From assembly GCA_944393455.1 (NCBI GenBank), contig CALYAH010000053.1:1-5100 (forward strand): 5,100 nucleotides of DNA, read 5' to 3'. Shown in pieces: positions 1 through 3,676 of this stretch. This DNA comes from an uncultured Clostridia bacterium (GTDB taxonomy: Bacteria; Bacillota; Clostridia; TANB77; CAG-508). The position numbers and the translations under genes are program-made. The first letter of the stretch is position 1. The number at the start of each line of letters is the position of its first letter. Below the pieces are notes generated by a model. That model was not told where the DNA came from. It saw nothing but the letters and a program-made list of their open reading frames with translations, and ran no database searches.

Positions 1-78
1 ATCGAATGTTACAGAAGCAACAGCTTTCATTCTGTTCTCTGAATTTACTTTTCTTAAACGTACATCTGTGATTTGCAT
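1..78 (-). CDS. spoVG: SpoVG, N-terminal part (runs off left edge)
   Basis: SpoVG is a small (usually about 85-100 residues) cytoplasmic nucleic-acid-binding regulator. In Bacillus it affects asymmetric septation and cortex formation, and in other Firmicutes it affects virulence and capsule genes. Seen: 26 codons reading MQITDVRLRKVN and then SENRMKAVASVTFD, which is the hallmark SpoVG start (M-x-x-TDVRLR-x-VN followed by a RM-A-AS-T pattern). The rest lies left of base 1. The start at 78 is preferred because GGCGGTG, one base off GGAGGTG, lies 8 bases upstream and family members start right at this methionine. An in-frame ATG at 123 would add 15 residues (MYKIYLKLKEGGARK) but has no ribosome binding site. 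The gene is divergent from murC and has its own sigma-H-like promoter. The identification is firm. Confidence 0.93.
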   Translation of the reverse strand, partial: MQITDVRLRKVNSENRMKAVASVTFD

Positions 79-86
79 TTTGCGTG

Positions 87-93
87 CACCGCC
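87..93 (-). promoter_or_regulatory. Ribosome binding site of spoVG
   Basis: GGCGGTG on the minus strand, 8 bases before the ATG at 78, preceded by a second purine run (AAGGAAGG). It decides the start codon against the in-frame ATG at 123, which lacks such a site. Confidence 0.6.
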
Positions 94-150
94 TTCCTTA
101 AGTTTTAAATATATTTTGTACATATTCGTTTAATCTTATGTACAATTATA

Positions 151-179
151 TTATTCTCCAAAAAAAATCTTTTTCCTTC
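151..179 (-). promoter_or_regulatory. Sigma-H-type promoter of spoVG
   Basis: On the minus strand, GAAGGAAAA (179 to 171) is followed after exactly 11 bases by GGAGAATAA (159 to 151). Both boxes match every defined position of the published Bacillus sigma-H consensus, RnAGGAwWW, 11-12 bases, RnnGAATww. Transcription would begin near 143-145, giving a leader of about 65 bases before the spoVG start. Bacillus spoVG is a classic sigma-H target, so the position makes biological sense. A TATAAT at 145-150 overlaps the downstream end, but no TTGACA-like box lies 16-18 bases above it, so sigma-A is less likely. Confidence 0.75.
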
Positions 180-252
180 TTTTTTTAGCAAAAAAATTAT
201 TTTTTATTTTAATTGTAACTTTTTTAGTATTTTATTCATATAATAAATAGGT

Positions 253-294
253 GTTATGTCTTAATATAAGTTTATATTTATATTAAGGTATAAC
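253..294. repeat. 17-bp-arm inverted repeat in the divergent region
   Basis: Left arm 253-269 and right arm 278-294 are complementary at 15 of 17 positions. The inner 10 bases (CTTAATATAA / TTATATTAAG) and outer 5 bases (GTTAT / ATAAC) are perfect. The two bases between them (GT opposite GT) become G-U wobbles in a rightward transcript and mismatches in a leftward one. The loop is 8 bases. It lies 29 bases upstream of the murC -35 box and 73 bases upstream of the spoVG -35 box. No T-run follows, so it is not a clear terminator. It could be an operator for a dimeric regulator or the remnant of a terminator from a lost gene. Function unknown. Confidence 0.7.
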
Positions 295-323
295 TAATAG
301 GCTATAATTTTTAAACAAAACTA

Positions 324-352
324 TTGAAATTTTAGGGATATCATTATATAAT
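324..352 (+). promoter_or_regulatory. Sigma-A promoter of murC
   Basis: TTGAAA at 324-329, a 17-base spacer, then a perfect TATAAT at 347-352. The start of transcription should fall near 359-360, leaving a leader of about 25 bases that contains the ribosome binding site. It also argues against translation from the ATG at 357, which would lie at or upstream of the transcript start. Confidence 0.82.
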
Positions 353-365
353 CTAAATGTTATAT

Positions 366-373
366 AGGAGGAG
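366..373 (+). promoter_or_regulatory. Ribosome binding site of murC
   Basis: AGGAGGAG, ending 10 bases before the ATG at 384. It lies inside the reading frame that would open at 357, so it supports 384 as the true start. Confidence 0.8.
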
Positions 374-383
374 ATGTAGTCTA

Positions 384-1700
384 ATGCCAAATATAGATAA
401 AATAAAAAAATATAAAAATGTTCACATGATTGGAATTGGTGGAGTAAGTATGAGCGGTATAGGTGCTATTCTAAAGAATTGGGGACTTAATGTTAATGGG
501 TCTGATACTTCTAATTCTGATGTTGTGGTTTATTCTGCTGCTGTAAAAAAAGATGACCCTGAAATGTTAGAAGCTAATAAACTAAATATCCCAACTATTG
601 AAAGAGCTGATTTTTTAGGTGAATTAACACGTTGCTATAAAGATACTCTTTGTATCTCTGGAACTCATGGAAAAACCACTACTACCTCTATGATTTCCCT
701 TTGTTTTTTAGAAGGTTTACAAGATCCAAGTATTCAAGTTGGTGCTTTCTTAAAACAAATCGATGGTAATTATAAAGTTGGAAATAGTGAACATTTTATA
801 ATTGAAGCTTGCGAATATGTGGAAAGTTTTTTAAAGTTCAGTCCAAAAGCCGAAGTTATTTTGAATATTGATAATGACCATCTTGATTACTTTAAAACTT
901 TTGAAAATATAAAAAAAGCTTTTATAAAATATGTAAAGTTATTACCTACTGATGGTATTTTAGTTATTAATGGTGATGATAATAATTGTTTAGAATTATC
1001 TAACTATACTAATGCCAAAGTAGTTACATATGGAATAAAAAATGAAAAGGCTAATTTTATAGCAAAAAATATTACATTTAATAGTGATGGATTTGCTCAG
1101 TTTGATGTTTATCATAATTCAGAATTATTTGACAAAATTGAACTATCTGTACCAGGCATTCATAATGTATTAAATGCTTTGGCTTGTATAGCTTTATGTA
1201 CTGAATATAACATTGATAAAAAAGCCATTAAATCTGCCCTATCTAAATTTACAGGAGCTCATAGAAGATTTGAATATAAAGGAAAAATAGATGGAAAAGT
1301 TAGCGTATATGATGATTATGGACATCATCCTACTGAAATAATTGCTACGGCTTATTCTCTTATGAATAAAAAATATCATAAATCTTGGGTTGTTTTTCAA
1401 CCACATACTTATAGCAGAACTAAAAATTTATTAGATGATTTTGCTAAAGCATTATCTCTTTTTGATCATATTATCGTTTTGGATATTTATGCTGCTAGAG
1501 AAAAAAATACATATGGAATAACCTCTAAAGATTTGGTAAAACAAATTCATACACTTGGAAAAACTGCTGAATATATTCCAGATTTTAATGATTGCGTTGA
1601 TTACATTAAAAATCACGTGGAAAATAATGATATTGTTATAACATTAGGCGCTGGCACAGTAACTGAAATAGGACCTATGTTAATAGAAAAAAATAAATAA
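384..1700 (+). CDS. murC: UDP-N-acetylmuramate--L-alanine ligase MurC
   Basis: MurC adds L-alanine to UDP-MurNAc using ATP, the first amino-acid step of peptidoglycan precursor synthesis in the cytoplasm. The protein has 438 residues. Seen: UDP-binding glycine loop MIGIGGVSMSGIG (15-27), P-loop GTHGKTTTT (93-101), EACEY (141-145), NIDNDHLDYF (161-170), GIHNVLNA (258-265), DDYGHHPTE (310-318), FQPHTYSRT (338-346) and LGAGTV (421-426). The three Mur ligase domains are therefore present in order. EACEY in place of the common EADES is, as I recall, the form found in clostridia. One oddity: GSD at 39-41 is followed after only four residues by DVVVYSAAV (46-54), where family members usually have about 29, so part of the N-terminal domain seems deleted in frame. 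The start at 384 is chosen from the ribosome binding site and promoter; the ATG at 357 would add nine unlikely residues. Translation ends with tandem stops TAA TAG. Monocistronic, convergent with the next gene. Confidence 0.96.
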   Translation: MPNIDKIKKYKNVHMIGIGGVSMSGIGAILKNWGLNVNGSDTSNSDVVVYSAAVKKDDPEMLEANKLNIPTIERADFLGELTRCYKDTLCISGTHGKTTTTSMISLCFLEGLQDPSIQVGAFLKQIDGNYKVGNSEHFIIEACEYVESFLKFSPKAEVILNIDNDHLDYFKTFENIKKAFIKYVKLLPTDGILVINGDDNNCLELSNYTNAKVVTYGIKNEKANFIAKNITFNSDGFAQFDVYHNSELFDKIELSVPGIHNVLNALACIALCTEYNIDKKAIKSALSKFTGAHRRFEYKGKIDGKVSVYDDYGHHPTEIIATAYSLMNKKYHKSWVVFQPHTYSRTKNLLDDFAKALSLFDHIIVLDIYAAREKNTYGITSKDLVKQIHTLGKTAEYIPDFNDCVDYIKNHVENNDIVITLGAGTVTEIGPMLIEKNK

Positions 1701-1711
1701 TAGATAAAAAT

Positions 1712-1743
1712 AATACACATATAATACACATTATATGTGTATT
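1712..1743. terminator. Bidirectional intrinsic terminator between murC and the coiled-coil gene
   Basis: A perfect 13-bp stem, AATACACATATAA (1712-1724) with its complement at 1731-1743, around a 6-base loop. Reading rightward it is followed by TTACTTT. Reading leftward it is followed by ATTTTTATC, the stronger T-run. The stop codon and last codons of the leftward gene lie inside the right arm. The position between two converging genes fits a shared terminator. The stem is AT-rich, as in the other hairpins here. Confidence 0.8.
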
Positions 1744-2150
1744 TTACTTTCTAAATATTGATTAGTAATTTGTAATTTTTCAATTTGTGCTTTAAAAATT
1801 TCATGATCCTTTTGGTTTATTTCTATTGCTCTTTGCATTTCATTTCTTATTGCTTGATGTTCTTGATGCATTTTTTTACTTATACTTACTGATAACTCTC
1901 TAATTTCATTTGCGATTTCTTTTGTGTTTTTATCAAATAATGCATATACCTCTTCTTTGAAATCGTTAAATTCTGTAGATGTTACCATTGTCTTTTCTAT
2001 GTTTTCTACTTTGCCTTCTAAATTATCTACTTTATTTTCTAAATTGTCTACTTTACCTTCTAAATTATCTACCTTACCTTCTAAGTTTTCTACTTTGCCT
2101 GATATTGTTTTTACTTCAGACAATATTTTTGTTAATAATTCTTCTTGCAT
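1731..2150 (-). CDS. Small coiled-coil protein with heptad repeats, function unknown
   Basis: 139 residues, no recognised enzyme domain, no signal peptide, no membrane segment and no cysteine, so probably cytoplasmic. Residues 19-53 are five near-identical heptads of the form K-V-[ED]-N-[LI]-E-[GNK], with Val and Leu/Ile alternating 3 and 4 apart (20, 23, 27, 30, 34, 37, 41, 44, 48, 51). This is a textbook dimeric or trimeric coiled coil, extended N-terminally by I9, V13 and I16. After a short break (TSTEF, about 57-61) the rest is charged and again helical, with hydrophobic positions spaced for coiling. The start at ATG 2150 follows a perfect AGGAGGTG 6 bases upstream; a GTG at 2159 lies inside that site and is rejected. 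It has its own promoter and ends inside the shared terminator. It could be a scaffold, an adaptor or a repeat-bearing orphan. I do not recognise a named family. Confidence 0.85.
   Translation of the reverse strand: MQEELLTKILSEVKTISGKVENLEGKVDNLEGKVDNLENKVDNLEGKVENIEKTMVTSTEFNDFKEEVYALFDKNTKEIANEIRELSVSISKKMHQEHQAIRNEMQRAIEINQKDHEIFKAQIEKLQITNQYLESKIHI
2002..2100 (-). repeat. 21-bp tandem repeat encoding heptads
   Basis: Four full 21-bp units (2002-2022, 2023-2043, 2044-2064, 2065-2085) and a partial fifth (2086-2100), each one heptad of the coiled coil. Units differ mainly at silent or conservative positions (GAA/GAT for Glu/Asp, GGC/GGT/AAT for Gly/Asn). Because unit length equals one heptad, gain or loss of units keeps both the reading frame and the coiled-coil register. 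Confidence 0.85.
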
Positions 2151-2156
2151 GTTTTT

Positions 2157-2164
2157 CACCTCCT
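2157..2164 (-). promoter_or_regulatory. Ribosome binding site of the coiled-coil gene
   Basis: AGGAGGTG on the minus strand, a full match to the anti-Shine-Dalgarno complement, 6 bases before the ATG at 2150. It fixes that start and excludes the GTG at 2159, which is part of this site. Confidence 0.88.
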
Positions 2165-2231
2165 AAAATGATTTGAATTTCTAACTTTTCCATTCCATTT
2201 TTCGGATGTAATTTAGATAAATTACGAGATG

Positions 2232-2260
2232 ATTATACTATTAAAGAAAAAAATATGCAA
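2232..2260 (-). promoter_or_regulatory. Sigma-A promoter of the coiled-coil gene
   Basis: On the minus strand, TTGCAT (2260 to 2255), a 17-base spacer and a perfect TATAAT (2237 to 2232). Transcription should start near 2224-2226, giving a leader of about 75 bases. The -35 box lies in the distal arm of the spoIVB terminator hairpin and the spacer contains its T-run, so the two signals share sequence. Confidence 0.65.
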
Positions 2261-2278
2261 TAGTTTTTGCATATTTTT
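2243..2278 (-). terminator. Intrinsic terminator downstream of spoIVB
   Basis: A perfect 12-bp inverted repeat, AAAAATATGCAA / TTGCATATTTTT (2278 to 2267 and 2260 to 2249 on the minus strand), with a 6-base loop. In the leftward transcript the T-rich arm runs straight into further T residues with one C (down to 2243). It lies 45 bases past the tandem TAA TAA stops of spoIVB. It should separate spoIVB from the coiled-coil gene, though the stem is AT-rich and may leak. Confidence 0.75.
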
Positions 2279-2323
2279 GTAAATTTTTGTATTTTTTAAA
2301 CTTATATTTAATTATATAACTTA

Positions 2324-3556
2324 TTAGTTTACTTCTCTTGCTTGTTTTAGCATGATATCACCGAAAACTGCATAACCTTCTTCTGGATTATTTACTAATA
2401 CGTGTGTTATGGCTCCAACAAATTTTCCATTTTGTATTACTGGTGATCCTGACATTCCTTGGATAATCCCACCTGTTTTTTCTAATAGTTTTTCATCTGT
2501 TACTTTTATTTTCATACTTTTGTTATCATAATTATTATCTTTATATATTTTTTCTATTTCAATTTCATATTCTTGTGGTTTTTGATTGTCTAAACTACAA
2601 AGTATTGTGGCCTTTCCAACTTCTATTTCATCTCTTAATGCTACTTCCATTTCTTTGGATGTGTCAATTGTTAGACTTGATAAATCCTCTACTATTCCAT
2701 AAATTCCAAATCTACTATTTTTACTAATATTTCCTATATTTTTTTGATTTTCTATTGTTCCCTGTATTTTTCCCGGATTTCCACTTTCTCCTTTTGTTAT
2801 ATTTAAAACCCTTGTTGTTACAAACTCTCCTGATGCAATATTAATTAATTCGCTTGTATCAATATCTGTTATGCCATGACCCAACGCCCCAAAAGTTTTA
2901 GTACTTGGTTCATAAAAACTTACTGTTCCCACACCTGCTGCGCTATCTCTTACCCATAGTCCTAATTTATATTCTTGATTATTTGTTTGCACAGGTGTTA
3001 TACTACATTCTTTTGTTTCTTGCTGATGTACATATTCAAGATTTATATTATTTCCATTTGACATATTTACTGTTTCTATTAAATCCTGTGTTGAATTTAT
3101 ATGTTTATTATTAATTTTTATAATTCTATCTCCTTCTTGAATTCCTGTATTTTCATATGGTTTATACTTCTTATTATCACTTCCCTCTATTTCTGACATT
3201 CCTACTACTAAAACTCCATTAGTATATAATTTTACTCCTGCTATATTTCCAACTGGTATTACTTTTGTTTTCGGCAAAACGTTTACTTCTACACTTTTTA
3301 AAAAGACTTGATCAAATAAACTTACTTCTAATGTCGATTTACCTATTTCATCACTAATTTTACTTCCATTATTTGACGATGTTTCCACTGTCTCAGATTC
3401 ACTATTTTTTATGCTTAGCCCTAATAAAGTTTTCATAGAAATATTTTCTCCTTCAAAAACTACTAATTCATTTGGAATCATAGTTATTACTAAAACATAT
3501 GCATATAAAATTGACAAAAAAAATACTAATAATAGCATCTTTACAAATTTTCTCAT
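2324..3556 (-). CDS. spoIVB: SpoIVB sporulation signalling serine peptidase (family S55)
   Basis: SpoIVB is made in the forespore and secreted into the intermembrane space, where it cleaves SpoIVFA to release the SpoIVFB protease that activates pro-sigma-K in the mother cell. The protein has 410 residues. Seen: an N-terminal membrane anchor (about 7-27), a variable Ser/Asn-rich linker (about 50-72), a PDZ domain (about 105-180, with GIQEGDRIIKINN at 138-150), and the S55 peptidase domain with ALGHGITD (His227), Asp354 in KVTDEKLLEK and Ser369 in GMSGSP. As I recall the Bacillus triad (His236, Asp363, Ser378), the spacings are identical with a constant offset of nine, so the enzyme looks active. 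Start ATG 3556 has AAGGAG 7 bases upstream. A sigma-G-like promoter precedes it. In Bacillus and many clostridia spo0A follows directly; here a terminator and an unrelated gene follow. Confidence 0.97.
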   Translation of the reverse strand: MRKFVKMLLLVFFLSILYAYVLVITMIPNELVVFEGENISMKTLLGLSIKNSESETVETSSNNGSKISDEIGKSTLEVSLFDQVFLKSVEVNVLPKTKVIPVGNIAGVKLYTNGVLVVGMSEIEGSDNKKYKPYENTGIQEGDRIIKINNKHINSTQDLIETVNMSNGNNINLEYVHQQETKECSITPVQTNNQEYKLGLWVRDSAAGVGTVSFYEPSTKTFGALGHGITDIDTSELINIASGEFVTTRVLNITKGESGNPGKIQGTIENQKNIGNISKNSRFGIYGIVEDLSSLTIDTSKEMEVALRDEIEVGKATILCSLDNQKPQEYEIEIEKIYKDNNYDNKSMKIKVTDEKLLEKTGGIIQGMSGSPVIQNGKFVGAITHVLVNNPEEGYAVFGDIMLKQAREVN

Positions 3557-3563
3557 AAATTTT

Positions 3564-3569
3564 CTCCTT
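3564..3569 (-). promoter_or_regulatory. Ribosome binding site of spoIVB
   Basis: AAGGAG on the minus strand, 7 bases before the ATG at 3556. No competing in-frame start lies nearby. Confidence 0.8.
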
Positions 3570-3584
3570 GCATTTTGCTATTAT

Positions 3585-3614
3585 TAGTATTAACTTTTTT
3601 TATTTTTATATTCA
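3585..3614 (-). promoter_or_regulatory. Probable sigma-G (forespore) promoter of spoIVB
   Basis: On the minus strand, TGAATA (3614 to 3609), 17 bases, then AATACTA (3591 to 3585). The Bacillus sigma-G pattern is about TGAATA, 17-18 bases, CATACTA, so only one base differs. Transcription would start near 3578, about 22 bases before the start codon and upstream of the ribosome binding site. Known sigma-F/sigma-G control of spoIVB supports it. The region is so A/T-rich that chance matches are possible. Confidence 0.5.
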
Positions 3615-3640
3615 AAATTTATTTTTTACATTTATTATTT

Positions 3641-3676
3641 ATTTTTTATAAAAAATATTTATCCCTTGAGGATTAA
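3641..3676 (-). terminator. Weak candidate terminator after the large unknown gene
   Basis: Reading leftward, a short stem (ATCCT with GGGAT, loop CAA, including one G-U pair; 3673 to 3661) overlaps the stop codon of the upstream gene. It is followed by ATAAATA and then a run of six T (3655 to 3650). That T-run is one half of a perfect 16-base palindrome at 3641-3656. The stem is short, so read-through into spoIVB is quite possible. Confidence 0.3.

Larger units (their letters stand above)
79..383. other. Divergent intergenic region between spoVG and murC
   Basis: About 305 bases with no credible gene in any frame. From left to right it holds the spoVG leader and ribosome binding site, a sigma-H-type promoter (151-179, leftward), a very A/T-rich block (about 181-240), a long inverted repeat (253-294), a sigma-A promoter (324-352, rightward) and the murC ribosome binding site (366-373). 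The A/T-rich block sits just upstream of the sigma-H promoter. That is where Bacillus subtilis spoVG has its AT-rich activating box and AbrB-binding region. The comparison is by position only. Confidence 0.7.

Noticed and set aside
79..123. Longer SpoVG starting at the in-frame ATG at 123
   Set aside because: No ribosome binding site precedes it, and the family normally begins at the methionine encoded at 78.
145..150. Sigma-A -10 box (TATAAT on the minus strand) for spoVG
   Set aside because: The position 17 bases upstream reads AAAAGA, with no resemblance to TTGACA, while the overlapping sigma-H boxes match fully.
303..308. Second TATAAT as a -10 box for murC
   Set aside because: No TTG-like -35 box lies 16-18 bases upstream; the pair at 324-352 is far better.
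357..383. MurC start at the upstream ATG (357)
   Set aside because: The added codons contain the ribosome binding site itself, and the sigma-A promoter predicts transcription starting at about 359-360, after this ATG begins.
2002..2100. CRISPR-like array
   Set aside because: The 21-bp units are directly adjacent with no spacers and lie in frame inside a coding gene.
2151..2159. GTG start at 2159 for the coiled-coil protein
   Set aside because: This GTG is the end of the AGGAGGTG ribosome binding site that serves the ATG at 2150.
1924..2176. Two plus-strand reading frames rich in Leu, Ser and Phe
   Set aside because: They are antisense to the heptad repeats of the coiled-coil gene, have periodic low-complexity translations caused by the 21-bp repeat, and lack a ribosome binding site.
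2905..3114. Plus-strand reading frame of 69 codons rich in Leu and Tyr
   Set aside because: It is antisense to the certain spoIVB coding region and its hydrophobic translation is what AT-rich antisense DNA gives.
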